This document shows, piece after piece, positions 47,684 through 57,117 of a stretch of DNA of 64,000 nucleotides. The notes below the pieces were generated by a model. That model was not told where the DNA came from. It searched no databases and worked only from the letters and a program-made list of their open reading frames with translations. Position 1 is the first letter of the stretch; each line of letters starts with the position of its first letter. The stretch spans positions 1 through 64,000 of the forward strand of contig JACMQU010000031.1 in assembly GCA_014376805.1 (NCBI GenBank), in the 5' to 3' direction. This DNA is from Bacteroidia bacterium. GTDB taxonomy: Bacteria > Bacteroidota > Bacteroidia > UKL13-3. Position numbers and translations under genes: made by a program.

Positions 47684-48456
47684 TATCTTGTTGAAGCAAT
47701 GAGCAATGTTAAATTAACAAAATCGTTTACACTTAATTCTTCTGCACGTTTTGAGGCATACTCCGCTAACTGTTCATCGGTGAGTCCATAAGAACTAATG
47801 CTGTTTCGAAGTTTTTTCCTTCTTTGGTTAAAAGCTACTTTTACAACAGTGCGGAATAATTTTTCATCACAACCCAATGGCACATTTTTTCTACTAAATC
47901 TAACTACGGCAGATTTCACTTTAGGAGGTGGATCAAAAACAGTTTCAGATACCGTAAATAAATATTCAACTTCATAAAAAGCCTGCGTTACAACAGATAA
48001 AATTCCATAAGCTTTACTGCCATGTAAAGAACATAAACGCTGTGCCACCTCTTTTTGAAACATGCCCACCATAAATGGCACTTTTATTTTGTTATCTATA
48101 ATATTAAAAACTATTTGTGATGACAGATAATATGGAAAATTTCCAATTACACTAAATTCACTTTGAAAATATTCTTCAAAATTTATATCTAAAAAACTTT
48201 TCATTAACAAGCGTGAACTTAATTGAGGAAATTTGATATTCAGGTAAGAAACGGACTCCATATCCACCTCTACAGCCCAAACTGTAAGCGTAGGTTCAGC
48301 CAGTAAAAACTGAGTAAGAACACCCATTCCAGGGCCAACTTCTAACACATCTCCTTTGGGGTAAACCTCTGTTAAAGAAGCAACAATATTGCGGGCGATA
48401 TTCTGGTCTTTTAGAAAATGCTGACCCAAAAACTTTTTTGCTTTAACTTGTTGCAT
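47683..48456 (-). CDS. rsmA: 16S rRNA dimethyladenosine transferase RsmA
   Basis: Also called KsgA. It dimethylates two adjacent adenosines near the 3' end of 16S rRNA. The 257-residue enzyme shows KKFLGQHFLKDQNIARNI, the SAM motif VLEVGPGMGVLTQFLL and the catalytic NFPYYLSSQI, then FDPPPKVKSAVVRF. All motifs are intact. It is the first gene of the rsmA-mgtE pair and divergent from the aminopeptidase gene. Confidence 0.96.
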   Translation of the reverse strand: MQQVKAKKFLGQHFLKDQNIARNIVASLTEVYPKGDVLEVGPGMGVLTQFLLAEPTLTVWAVEVDMESVSYLNIKFPQLSSRLLMKSFLDINFEEYFQSEFSVIGNFPYYLSSQIVFNIIDNKIKVPFMVGMFQKEVAQRLCSLHGSKAYGILSVVTQAFYEVEYLFTVSETVFDPPPKVKSAVVRFSRKNVPLGCDEKLFRTVVKVAFNQRRKKLRNSISSYGLTDEQLAEYASKRAEELSVNDFVNLTLLIASTR

Positions 48457-48591
48457 GATTTTTTTTACAAATAGAAAGTTTTTGTTTTACAAAATGCTAT
48501 TTTAACTCTTTTATTTTAATGCAAAAAATTAATCTCTAAAAACTACCTGTGCAGCTTACTATGCAGTTTAACCAAATGTCGATTAAAATCT

Positions 48592-48599
48592 TACTTTTG
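48592..48599 (+). promoter_or_regulatory. -7 box of the aminopeptidase gene
   Basis: TACTTTTG is a perfect TAnnTTTG, 18 bases before the ATG. No good -33 TTTG is seen at the usual distance. Confidence 0.5.
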
Positions 48600-48617
48600 C
48601 CATCCTATTATTAAAAA

Positions 48618-50063
48618 ATGGAAACTATAATACAATTTCAAAATAAGATTATCTCCGGCAAATGCACCTTATATTTGTGTTCAAAAAAAGATAATCTTGC
48701 CACTTTAGGTTTTGATAAAAATGAAGCGGCGTATTTACAAAAAAAGCTTAAAGAAGGTGAGCAGTATATTTTAATTAACAGGCTAACTTCACTGGTTTTT
48801 ATTCAGTTTACAGATGATCTTTCTCAAAAAAATGTATTCGAAAAGCTGGAATGTTTCCGCATGTTAGGTCACAAAATTAATGTAGCTGTTAACGCACATC
48901 ATTTTAAAGATTTATTATTAACTGCTTCTGAAAATAATTTAGAAGAAGTACTGGCTGTTGCAGAAGGTTGTGCGCTGGCAAATTATGAGTTTTTAAAATA
49001 TAAAAGCGAACAAAAAAATAAACATACTTTAGAGAAAATACTTATATATACGACCCCGGCTAATAAGAAAAAGATAACAGAATTGCAAATTCTGATTAAT
49101 GCCGTTTACACAGCCCGAACCTGGGTTAATGAGCCGCAGTCTTATTTAAATGCAGTTAGTTTTGCTAAAGAAATGAAAGCTTTTGCTGTGGCATCAAATG
49201 TTAAGGCGGAGGTGTTAAATAAAAAGCAATTAGAATCGTTAAAGATGGGGGGGTTATTGGCAGTAAATCTGGGTAGTAAAACTCCTCCTACTTTTACCAT
49301 ACTGGAATATAAGCCTAAGAATGCCAAAAACAAAAAACCTTTGGTATTAGTTGGAAAAGGTGTTGTGTATGATACCGGCGGACTCAGCCTTAAACCTACT
49401 CTTCACAGCATGGATACCATGAAATGCGATATGGCAGGGGGAGCCGCTGTAGCTGCCGCTATTTGTGCTGTAGGTGAAGCAATGCTACCTTATTATGTTA
49501 TCGCATTAATTCCGGCCACTGATAATCGCCCTGGAGAAAATGCCTATACACCAGGCGACGTGATAACTATGTTTGACGGCCAAACTGTTGAAGTTTTAAA
49601 TACAGATGCTGAAGGAAGAATGCTACTGGCCGATGCCCTGGCTTATGCCAAGAAATATAATCCCGGCCTGGTTCTTGATTTTGCAACTTTAACCGGAGCT
49701 GCCGCTGCTGCAATTGGTTCTTACGGCACCGTTTGTATGGGCACCGCTTCTGAAGAGACTAAAAATCTGTTGAAAAGCACTGGTAATCTGGTGCATGAAC
49801 GACTGGTAGAATTTCCCTTATGGGACGAGTATGCCAAACTGATAAAAAGTGATCTTGCCGATATGAAAAATATTGGAGGACCTGTTGGTGGTGCAATTAC
49901 TGCAGGGAAATTTTTAGAAAAATACATTGATTACCCTTGGATGCACTTTGATATTGCAGGGCCGGCTTTTTTGAACACCACAGACGGCTACAGAGGTAAA
50001 CATGGATCGGGCGTTGGCGTAAGGCTTTTGTTCAACTTTATTAAAAGTCTTTGCGATCAATAA
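48618..50063 (+). CDS. pepA: leucyl aminopeptidase (M17)
   Basis: Cytosolic dizinc aminopeptidase of family M17, 481 residues. The catalytic C-terminal domain shows VGKGVVYDTGGLSLKP, the metal site KCDMAGGAAV and the signature NTDAEGRMLLADALAYA, with the Arg of the active site. The N-terminal domain (residues 1-160) is more divergent, as is usual. It removes N-terminal residues such as leucine in peptide turnover. It is followed by pdxA after 92 bases and may be transcribed with it. Confidence 0.93.
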   Translation: METIIQFQNKIISGKCTLYLCSKKDNLATLGFDKNEAAYLQKKLKEGEQYILINRLTSLVFIQFTDDLSQKNVFEKLECFRMLGHKINVAVNAHHFKDLLLTASENNLEEVLAVAEGCALANYEFLKYKSEQKNKHTLEKILIYTTPANKKKITELQILINAVYTARTWVNEPQSYLNAVSFAKEMKAFAVASNVKAEVLNKKQLESLKMGGLLAVNLGSKTPPTFTILEYKPKNAKNKKPLVLVGKGVVYDTGGLSLKPTLHSMDTMKCDMAGGAAVAAAICAVGEAMLPYYVIALIPATDNRPGENAYTPGDVITMFDGQTVEVLNTDAEGRMLLADALAYAKKYNPGLVLDFATLTGAAAAAIGSYGTVCMGTASEETKNLLKSTGNLVHERLVEFPLWDEYAKLIKSDLADMKNIGGPVGGAITAGKFLEKYIDYPWMHFDIAGPAFLNTTDGYRGKHGSGVGVRLLFNFIKSLCDQ

Positions 50064-50155
50064 AAAGTAATTTTAAAAAATTGTTTGATCTACTTTATAA
50101 AATAAATATACTTTAATAACCTTCTGTTATAAAAACCGAATTAAACCCTTCTTGT

Positions 50156-51223
50156 ATGAGTAAATTACCCGTAATAGGAATCACCATTGGCGATATAAAT
50201 AGTATTGCTCCCGAAGTAGTTATCAGAACACTTATGGATAACAGAATTAATGACTACTGCGTGCCGGTTGTTTATGCGTCACCAAAAATTATTGCCTTCT
50301 GGAAAAAAATTCTGGGTCTTTCTGATTTTCAATTGAACATCATTCAAAACATGGACCAGATTAACCTGAAACGATCAAATTTACTGGTTTGTTGGGAAGA
50401 AGATGTTGAGATAAAAGTAGGTGAGGCTACCGAACTTGCAGGTAAATACGCATTTAAGGCTATAGAGATGGCCACCAAAGATGCACTTACCGGAAAACTG
50501 GATGCTATTGTTACCGCCCCATTAAATAAAAACATGGTGAACACGCCGGCACAGCCTTTTAAAGGACATACTGAGTATTTGGCTGAGCAGGCAAATTCTG
50601 ATTATTTAATGTTACTTACATCGGAAGATTTTAAAGTAGCCATGGTAACCGGACATATTCCAATAAAGGAAGTGGCTGATAGTCTTAGCCGCGAATTAAT
50701 TCTTAAGAAACTAAAATTACTAAATGAAAGCTTAAAGAAGGATTTCGGTATAGTTAAGCCAAAAATCGCAGTTTTATCATTAAACCCACATGCCGGTGAA
50801 AATGGATTATTGGGATCAGAAGAGATAGAAATAATAATACCCGCAGTAGATAAAGCCAGAAATGAACTGCAGGTTTTAGCCTATGGTCCTTATCCAGCAG
50901 ATGGTTTTTTTGGATCAAACCAACATACAAAATTTGATGCGGTATTAGCCATGTATCATGATCAGGGTTTAATTCCATTTAAATACATGTCGTTTGAAAG
51001 CGGTGTAAATTTTACAGCAGGGCTGCCTTTTGTGAGAACCTCACCCGATCATGGAACGGGTTATTCTCTAGCCGGAAAAAATACTGCAAGCGATCAATCA
51101 ATGCGCAATGCCCTGTTTATGGCAATAGACATTTGGACACAAAGAAATAATTTTGACGATATGAACAGCAATCCACTAATAATGGTACCAGGTAAAAGAG
51201 AACGTTTTAGAATTGATTTTTAA
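50156..51223 (+). CDS. pdxA: 4-hydroxythreonine-4-phosphate dehydrogenase
   Basis: NAD-dependent enzyme in the DXP-dependent vitamin B6 pathway, 355 residues. The N-terminus has GITIGDINSIAPEVVIRTL. The metal-binding His residues lie in KGHTEYLAEQ, MYHDQGLIPFK and SPDHGTGYSLAGK; PLNKNMVN is also typical. Family members commonly read GDPxGIGPE near the start, whereas this protein has GDINSIAPE, a known Bacteroidota variant as far as I recall. The product feeds pyridoxal phosphate synthesis with PdxJ, whose gene is not in the window. Confidence 0.94.
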   Translation: MSKLPVIGITIGDINSIAPEVVIRTLMDNRINDYCVPVVYASPKIIAFWKKILGLSDFQLNIIQNMDQINLKRSNLLVCWEEDVEIKVGEATELAGKYAFKAIEMATKDALTGKLDAIVTAPLNKNMVNTPAQPFKGHTEYLAEQANSDYLMLLTSEDFKVAMVTGHIPIKEVADSLSRELILKKLKLLNESLKKDFGIVKPKIAVLSLNPHAGENGLLGSEEIEIIIPAVDKARNELQVLAYGPYPADGFFGSNQHTKFDAVLAMYHDQGLIPFKYMSFESGVNFTAGLPFVRTSPDHGTGYSLAGKNTASDQSMRNALFMAIDIWTQRNNFDDMNSNPLIMVPGKRERFRIDF

Positions 51224-51354
51224 AATTATCTGAAATCAATTTGAATATATATGATTTTGAGTGTATATATATGATAAATAACAGTTTAAAACACTTTAAC
51301 AAATTGATTTTGAACCTTTTTTTAAAAAAACTCTAAAATTTTGTTAGCATCACT

Positions 51355-51362
51355 TATCTTTG
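51355..51362 (+). promoter_or_regulatory. -7 box before the DUF177-rpmF operon
   Basis: TATCTTTG is a perfect TAnnTTTG ending at 51362. The expected transcription start, about five bases on, falls after the ATG at 51363. That favours ATG 51375 as the real start of the next gene. Confidence 0.5.
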
Positions 51363-51374
51363 ATGGCTTTAATA

Positions 51375-51920
51375 ATGGGAACTAAGTCTAAAACATATTT
51401 GATTGAATTCAATAAGTTAAAATTTGGACATAATGAATTTTCTTTTTTATTGGATGATAAATTTCTGGCTGATTTTGAATATTCGCCTTATGATAAGGCA
51501 AATATAAAAGTTGATTTGAAACTAATTAAAGCGGAAACTTTATATGATTTAAAATTTGAATTTAAAGGGAATGTTAGCGTAGTTTGCGATACCTGTGCTG
51601 AAGATATTGATTTGCCTATAGAAGAAAAATTTGGATTATTAATTAAACTAAGCGAGGTAAATAATTTTGATGACAGTGAAATTATTTATATAGCCAGGGC
51701 TGAGATAGAATTTGATTTGAAGCAATACCTTTATGAAAGTTTATTGCTTGCTGTTCCACAAAGAAAAGGTTGTGAAGAATTGCCTGAACCAAAACCCTGT
51801 AATGTGGAAGTATTAAAAAAACTTTCACATGATGAAAAATTTGAAGATACTGAAACTAGCAGTGAAGACCACGAAAATGAAGATCCACGCTGGAATAAAT
51901 TAAAAGACTTGTTAAACTAA
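51375..51920 (+). CDS. DUF177 (YceD-like) protein
   Basis: The family is linked to rpmF across bacteria and has been connected with 23S rRNA maturation in some species. Visible marks are FKGNVSVVCDTCAEDIDLPI (the CxxC region) and QRKGCEE, followed by an acidic tail ending DPRWNKLKDLLN. The second cysteine pair seen in some relatives is present only in part (GCEE, KPCN). ATG 51375 gives 181 residues; ATG 51363 would add four, but overlaps the promoter's expected start point. The gene lies 21 bases before rpmF. Confidence 0.9.
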   Translation: MGTKSKTYLIEFNKLKFGHNEFSFLLDDKFLADFEYSPYDKANIKVDLKLIKAETLYDLKFEFKGNVSVVCDTCAEDIDLPIEEKFGLLIKLSEVNNFDDSEIIYIARAEIEFDLKQYLYESLLLAVPQRKGCEELPEPKPCNVEVLKKLSHDEKFEDTETSSEDHENEDPRWNKLKDLLN

Positions 51921-51941
51921 ATTTAAAAGGAGAAGAATAAA

Positions 51942-52127
51942 ATGCCACATCCAAAGAGGAAAATCTCTAACTCAAGACGCGATAAGCGCAGAACACATTA
52001 CAAAGGAGCAGTACCTACCTTATCAGTAGATCCAACTTCCGGCGAAACACATTTGCGCCACCGTGTTACCGCAAATGGTTATTACAAAGGCAAATTGGCC
52101 TTTCCTGATATGAAAAAAGACATTTAA
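51942..52127 (+). CDS. rpmF: 50S ribosomal protein L32
   Basis: A 61-residue basic ribosomal protein of the large subunit with the L32 start [20 protein letters not shown]. The zinc-binding cysteines of some L32 proteins are absent, as in other zinc-independent forms. An AAAGGAGAAG stretch lies upstream, unusual here because most Bacteroidota genes lack a Shine-Dalgarno motif. Its position between DUF177 and plsX is a conserved order. Confidence 0.95.
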   Translation: MPHPKRKISNSRRDKRRTHYKGAVPTLSVDPTSGETHLRHRVTANGYYKGKLAFPDMKKDI

Positions 52128-52160
52128 CGGGTTGCTTGTAATAAGCAAATTTTCCACTAA

Positions 52161-53120
52161 ATGAAAATCGGTTTTGATATTATGGGGGGCGATTATGCTC
52201 CAAAAGAAGCTATTGAAGGTGCAATTATTGCTCAAAAAGAACTTGGGGATTCTGCGCGTATAGTTTTAATTGGAGATAAAGACCTTGCAGTTAAGCATTT
52301 AACTATAGGCGGAGGCAATATAGATGAATTTGATATTGTTCATGCTTCGCAGATTATTGGTATGGGAGAACATCCAACCAAAGCCATTTCTCAAAAAAGA
52401 GATTCGAGTATTTCTGTAGGCTTTGGTTTGTTAGCAAATAAGAAGATCGAAGCTTTTGTAAGTGCCGGTAATACTGGTGCAATGCTTGTAGGTTCTATGT
52501 TTTCTGTAAAACCTATTGAAGGTGTAATAAGACCCTGCATAACAGCTATTGTGCCTAAAGCTAAAGGTGGAATAGGTATAATCCTCGATGTAGGCGCAAA
52601 TGCTGATTGTAAACCGGATGTACTTTACCAGTTTGCTATTTTAGGTTCATTAATGATGAAACATGTATATGGTATGTCTGATCCTAAAGTTGGGTTGTTA
52701 AGTATTGGAGAAGAGAAAGAAAAAGGGAATTTAGTTACTATAGCCGCACATCATATTATGGAAGATTCAAATCTTTTCCATTTTATTGGCAACGTGGAAG
52801 GCAGAGATTTGATCTCTGATAAAGTGGATGTTGTTGTTTGTGAGGGTTTTACAGGCAATGTTGTTCTAAAAGCTTTAGAATCCATGTACTTTGTAATGAA
52901 AAAACGCGGAATTAATGATGAATATTTGGAAAGTTTTAATTACGAAAATTATGGTGGCACTCCAATTTTAGGAGTAAATGCTCCGGTAATTATCGGACAT
53001 GGAATATCAAATGCTAAAGCGTTTAAAAATATGATACTTTCTGCCCGGGATGTTGTTAACTCCAATCTAGTTACTATTATTCACGATGCATTTCAAAATA
53101 TTGTACCACCAGCACAATAA
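52161..53120 (+). CDS. plsX: phosphate acyltransferase PlsX
   Basis: PlsX converts acyl-ACP to acyl-phosphate for phospholipid synthesis. The 319-residue protein has the family start KIGFDIMGGDYAPKEAIEGA, then FVSAGNTGAMLVGS, ILDVGANADCKPDVLYQFA and LLSIGEEKEKGN. All are intact. It precedes fabH by three bases. Confidence 0.96.
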   Translation: MKIGFDIMGGDYAPKEAIEGAIIAQKELGDSARIVLIGDKDLAVKHLTIGGGNIDEFDIVHASQIIGMGEHPTKAISQKRDSSISVGFGLLANKKIEAFVSAGNTGAMLVGSMFSVKPIEGVIRPCITAIVPKAKGGIGIILDVGANADCKPDVLYQFAILGSLMMKHVYGMSDPKVGLLSIGEEKEKGNLVTIAAHHIMEDSNLFHFIGNVEGRDLISDKVDVVVCEGFTGNVVLKALESMYFVMKKRGINDEYLESFNYENYGGTPILGVNAPVIIGHGISNAKAFKNMILSARDVVNSNLVTIIHDAFQNIVPPAQ

Positions 53121-53123
53121 ATA

Positions 53124-54131
53124 ATGAATAAAATTACTGCCGCCATTACTGCCGTTAACGGTTATGTTCCCCCAGGTATTTTAACCAATAAAGATCTTGA
53201 AAAGTTGGTTGATACCACTGATGAATGGATAGTAAGCCGCACCGGAATTAAACAAAGACATATTTTAAGAGATCCCGCACTTGCAACTTCTGATATGGCC
53301 GTTGAAGCAGTTAATGGATTGTTAAAAAAACGTGGCATTGAAGCCAACGATCTCGATCTTATTATTTTTGGAACAGTAACGGGAGACCTTGTATTTCCTT
53401 CTACAGCTTGTATATTGGCTGATAAGATAGGTGCCAAGAATGCTTTTGCTTATGATCTAAGTGCCGCTTGTTCTGGTTTTCTTTTTTCACTTGAAACAGG
53501 TGCGCGTTTTATTGAATGTGGTAAATACAAAAAAGTATTGGTGGTTGGTGGCGATAAAATGTCGGCAATTATTGATTACACAGATAGAAATACCTGTATT
53601 ATTTTCGGAGATGGTTGTGGTTGCGTTTTACTTGAACCCAATACAGAAGGATATGGTGTAATTGATTCCATCCTTAAAGTTGATGGGTCAGGGCGACATT
53701 TTCTTCATCAGAAAGCCGGCGGATCCTTAAGGCCGCCTTCACATGAGACTATTAATGCTAAAGAACACGCTGTTTATCAGGATGGCAAAACAGTTTTTAA
53801 ATTTGCTGTAAAGGGTATGGCAGATGTTTCCGCTAAAATCATGGAACGCAATCATTTACTTCCAGCTGATGTAGCGTGGCTGGTTCCTCACCAGGCCAAT
53901 TTAAGAATAATTGATGCCACTGCAGAACGTATGGGCATCCCAAAAGAAAAAGTAATGATTAATATTGACCATTTTGGCAATACTACAAATGGAACATTGC
54001 CACTGTGTTTGTGGGAATGGGAAAATAAATTAAAAAAAGGAGATAACCTTGTATTAGCAGCATTTGGTGGAGGTTTTACCTGGGGTGCTATTTATCTGAA
54101 ATGGGCCTATGACAGTCCTTCTGCTGTATAA
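53124..54131 (+). CDS. fabH: 3-oxoacyl-ACP synthase III
   Basis: FabH starts fatty-acid elongation by condensing acetyl-CoA with malonyl-ACP. The catalytic Cys is in LSAACSGFLFSLETGA, the His in VPHQANLRIIDAT and the Asn in HFGNTTNGT. Length is 335 residues, normal. It follows plsX closely, and accB-accC come next after 76 bases with a promoter of their own. Confidence 0.96.
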   Translation: MNKITAAITAVNGYVPPGILTNKDLEKLVDTTDEWIVSRTGIKQRHILRDPALATSDMAVEAVNGLLKKRGIEANDLDLIIFGTVTGDLVFPSTACILADKIGAKNAFAYDLSAACSGFLFSLETGARFIECGKYKKVLVVGGDKMSAIIDYTDRNTCIIFGDGCGCVLLEPNTEGYGVIDSILKVDGSGRHFLHQKAGGSLRPPSHETINAKEHAVYQDGKTVFKFAVKGMADVSAKIMERNHLLPADVAWLVPHQANLRIIDATAERMGIPKEKVMINIDHFGNTTNGTLPLCLWEWENKLKKGDNLVLAAFGGGFTWGAIYLKWAYDSPSAV

Positions 54132-54155
54132 TTATTGCCAATTTTCAAAAAGACC

Positions 54156-54185
54156 TTTGGCATTTCGTTTTTTTAAATAATTTTG
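54156..54185 (+). promoter_or_regulatory. promoter of accB-accC
   Basis: A -33 TTTG at 54156-54159 and -7 TAATTTTG at 54178-54185 are spaced by 18 bases; both match the Bacteroidota consensus. The ATG is 22 bases downstream. Confidence 0.75.
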
Positions 54186-54207
54186 AGTTTCGTTATAAAA
54201 ATAAGTT

Positions 54208-54693
54208 ATGGAATTAAAAGAGATTAAAGAACTAATAAAATTAGTGTCTGAAGCAGGTGTTTCAGAAGTAGATGTTGAACGTGGTGATTTTAAAATTTCC
54301 ATTAAAAAAAATGATGGTAAAACAACTGTTTTGCAATCTCAGGCTCCTGTTATTCCACAACCTCCATCAGAATATTCGGCACCGGCATCAGATGCATTTT
54401 TATCAGAAAAGTTGGAAAGTTTATCTAGCAAAACAGATACGGTTTCAGGAAATTTTATTACCATTAAGTCACCAATGATCGGCACTTATTATAAGTCTCT
54501 TTCACCAGATAAACCTGGTTTTGTACAGATTGGCGATGAAATTAAACCCGGAAAAGTGCTTTGTATTGTTGAAGCAATGAAGTTATTTAATGAAATTGAG
54601 TCTGAAATTTCTGGACGAATTGTAAAAATACTCGTTGAAAATGCTTCTCCTATAGAATATGACCAGCCTTTATTTTTGGTTGAACCCATGTAA
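54208..54693 (+). CDS. accB: biotin carboxyl carrier protein
   Basis: A 161-residue carrier of acetyl-CoA carboxylase. It opens with the N-terminal family region LKEIKELIKLVSEAGVSEVD, has a Pro/Ser-rich linker (residues 55-85), and ends with the biotinyl domain with the modified Lys in CIVEAMKLFNEIE. Its partner accC is 64 bases downstream. Confidence 0.96.
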   Translation: MELKEIKELIKLVSEAGVSEVDVERGDFKISIKKNDGKTTVLQSQAPVIPQPPSEYSAPASDAFLSEKLESLSSKTDTVSGNFITIKSPMIGTYYKSLSPDKPGFVQIGDEIKPGKVLCIVEAMKLFNEIESEISGRIVKILVENASPIEYDQPLFLVEPM

Positions 54694-54756
54694 AATCAAT
54701 AAAGAATAATATTTTCTGTTATTCAAAAGTGATATTATAAAATTTAATGACACAAC

Positions 54757-56103
54757 ATGTTTAAAAAAATACTTATTGCCAATAGAGGTGAAATAGCATT
54801 ACGTGTTATCCGCACCGCCCGCGAAATGGGCATTAAAACAGTTGCAGTTTATTCTACTGCAGATAAAGATAGTTTACATGTGCGCTTTGCCGATGAAGCT
54901 GTATGTATAGGCCCGCCGCCTTCTACTTTATCTTATTTGAGCATAACTAATATAATGGCCGCAGCAGAAATAACCAATGCCGATGCCATTCATCCCGGTT
55001 ATGGTTTCCTTTCAGAAAATGCTAAATTCTCACAGGTTTGCCGTGATCATGGAATTAAATTTATTGGTGCCTCTCCCGAAATGATTAATTCTATGGGCGA
55101 TAAAGCAAGTGCCAAAGATACCATGAAAAAAGCCGGAGTGCCAATTATTCCAGGTTCTGATGGCTTATTAAGCGGCTTTGAGGAAGGGATTAAATTAGCT
55201 GAGGAAATTGGATATCCGGTAATTATTAAAGCTACAGCTGGAGGTGGCGGACGCGGTATGCGTGTGATCTGGAAAACAGAAGATTTTGAAAAGAACTGGG
55301 ATAGTGCCAGACAAGAATCTGCTGCAGCTTTCGGTAATGATGGTATGTATTTGGAAAAATATGTGGAAGACCCTCGCCATATTGAAATTCAGTTAGCTGG
55401 CGATCAGTATGGTAAAGTTTGCCATTTGTCTGAACGCGATTGTTCTATTCAACGTCGTCATCAAAAACTGGTTGAAGAAAGTCCATCTCCTTTTATGACA
55501 AATGAACTTAGAGATAAAATGGGTGCAGCAGCTATTGCCGGCGCTTCTGCAATTAATTATGAAGGATTAGGTACAATAGAATTTTTAGTTGATAAGCACC
55601 GTAACTTTTACTTTATGGAAATGAATACCAGAATACAGGTAGAGCACCCCGTTACTGAAGAAGTTATAAATTTCGACCTGGTAAAAGAACAAATTTTAAT
55701 AGCTGCCGGAGTTCCAATTAGTGGAAGAAACTATTATCCACTAAGGCACTCCATTGAAGTACGAATCAATGCCGAAGATCCATATAATAACTTCAGACCA
55801 ACACCAGGCAAAATCGAATATCTTCATAAACCCGGTGGCCATGGCGTAAGAGTTGATACCCATATTTATGCTGGCTATACTATACCAAGTAATTATGATA
55901 GTATGATCGCAAAAATGATCGTAAGTGCACAAACCCGTGAAGAGGCTATTATTAAAATGGAGAGAGCATTAGGAGAATTTATCATCGAAGGACCGGGTTT
56001 AAAAACTACCATACCACTTCAGATAAAATTGATGCAGAATGAAGACTTTAAAAAAGGAAATTTTACAACTTCTTTCATGAATACTTTTGATATCAATAAA
56101 TAA
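54757..56103 (+). CDS. accC: biotin carboxylase
   Basis: ATP-grasp enzyme that carboxylates biotin on AccB. The 448-residue protein shows [20 protein letters not shown], the glycine-rich loop [13 protein letters not shown] and the active-site [16 protein letters not shown]. Length and motifs are complete. The carboxyltransferase subunits (accA, accD) are not in the window. Confidence 0.97.
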   Translation: MFKKILIANRGEIALRVIRTAREMGIKTVAVYSTADKDSLHVRFADEAVCIGPPPSTLSYLSITNIMAAAEITNADAIHPGYGFLSENAKFSQVCRDHGIKFIGASPEMINSMGDKASAKDTMKKAGVPIIPGSDGLLSGFEEGIKLAEEIGYPVIIKATAGGGGRGMRVIWKTEDFEKNWDSARQESAAAFGNDGMYLEKYVEDPRHIEIQLAGDQYGKVCHLSERDCSIQRRHQKLVEESPSPFMTNELRDKMGAAAIAGASAINYEGLGTIEFLVDKHRNFYFMEMNTRIQVEHPVTEEVINFDLVKEQILIAAGVPISGRNYYPLRHSIEVRINAEDPYNNFRPTPGKIEYLHKPGGHGVRVDTHIYAGYTIPSNYDSMIAKMIVSAQTREEAIIKMERALGEFIIEGPGLKTTIPLQIKLMQNEDFKKGNFTTSFMNTFDINK

Positions 56104-56117
56104 AGTTTATAAATTTC

Positions 56118-56345
56118 ATGCTTGAATTCCTGATTTTTCAAATAATATATCCTCCGGTTGTTGGTTATTTAGCTACACAAAAAGGATATAAATACTGGAC
56201 TTGGGCAGCCATCGGTTTTTTTGTACCGGTAATTTCAATCTTCATCTTGTTTGCCCTAAAAACCAAACCAATTATAATTAACCCAGAAGATAAAATACTG
56301 CAGGTAAACACAAGTAAAATACTCTTTAAACGAGAAATTATTTAG
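56118..56345 (+). CDS. small membrane protein of unknown function
   Basis: 75 residues, 14 bases after accC. Two hydrophobic stretches (LIFQIIYPPVVGYLATQKGY and WTWAAIGFFVPVISIFILFA) are separated by a short polar turn, followed by a hydrophilic tail. I recognise no family. Short proteins with the pattern of a helix, G-Y-x-x-W and a second helix are common in Bacteroidota. It may be translated with accC from the same mRNA. Confidence 0.6.
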   Translation: MLEFLIFQIIYPPVVGYLATQKGYKYWTWAAIGFFVPVISIFILFALKTKPIIINPEDKILQVNTSKILFKREII

Positions 56346-56559
56346 TTCTTATTATGGCGTTTAATTAAACTTAAAGCAAAAATTATTTTTCAATCGGGTA
56401 TTTTATATTGAACCATAACAATCAATAAAATTACTTTTTGCATTACATATTAAGAGGCATTTCATTCTTATTTTTTCATACACAAAAGGTATTAAGAAAA
56501 ACATATAGTTTAAGTATATAAGAAAATAAACAAAGGATGCTTATTTTCGCCTTATCTAT

Positions 56560-57114
56560 ATGAAATTACTTTTTATTTTATTATTGTTACTGCAGAGTTA
56601 TACAAGGCCTGATCTTGAATCCGTTAAACTGCGGTCAATTGATGGGGAATTTTGTTATATTGAAAATAATAAAAAACTAAAAGCCACCATCCTGTTTTTT
56701 GTAACACCAGAGTGTCCGTTATGCCAAAGCTATTCTCTAAATATTAAACAACTCGCCAACCGGTATCAGAAAAAGGGTTACAGGTTTATAGCAATTATAC
56801 CCGGTAAAACCATAAGCCCTGCACAGGTAATTAAATATAAAAGTGTATATAATTTACAAAGTATTACATTTTATTTTGATCCATCATTTGAATTGGTTCA
56901 CTTATTAAAAGCTACAGTTACCCCTCAGGTATTTGTATTGGATCAAACCGGAAACCTCTTATACAATGGCCAAATTGATAACTGGATTTATGAATTAGGT
57001 AAAAAAAGAAAAGTAATTACGGAACACAATTTAGAAAAAATTCTGTCAGACATTGACCAGAATAGAAAAATTATTTTTCAAAAAACTAAAGTCCTGGGAT
57101 GTTTTATTGAGTAA
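56560..57114 (+). CDS. exported thioredoxin-fold (redoxin) protein
   Basis: A 184-residue redoxin with a short signal-like N-terminus (KLLFILLLLLQSYTR). The active-site region reads FVTPECPLCQSYSLNIKQL, so the motif is CPLC. Later features are AIIPGKTISPAQVI and the cis-Pro-containing ATVTPQVFVLDQTGNLLYNG. It resembles the AhpC/TSA and ResA-like group. It ends three bases before the cytochrome/copper-monooxygenase-like gene. Such redoxins often appear beside that protein and may deliver copper or reduce its cysteines. The pair looks like an operon. Confidence 0.82.
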   Translation: MKLLFILLLLLQSYTRPDLESVKLRSIDGEFCYIENNKKLKATILFFVTPECPLCQSYSLNIKQLANRYQKKGYRFIAIIPGKTISPAQVIKYKSVYNLQSITFYFDPSFELVHLLKATVTPQVFVLDQTGNLLYNGQIDNWIYELGKKRKVITEHNLEKILSDIDQNRKIIFQKTKVLGCFIE

Positions 57115-57117
57115 TAA

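Noticed and set aside
51245..51275. tatatatgat direct repeat
   Set aside because: Short, AT-only repeat in an AT-rich gap; not distinguishable from chance.
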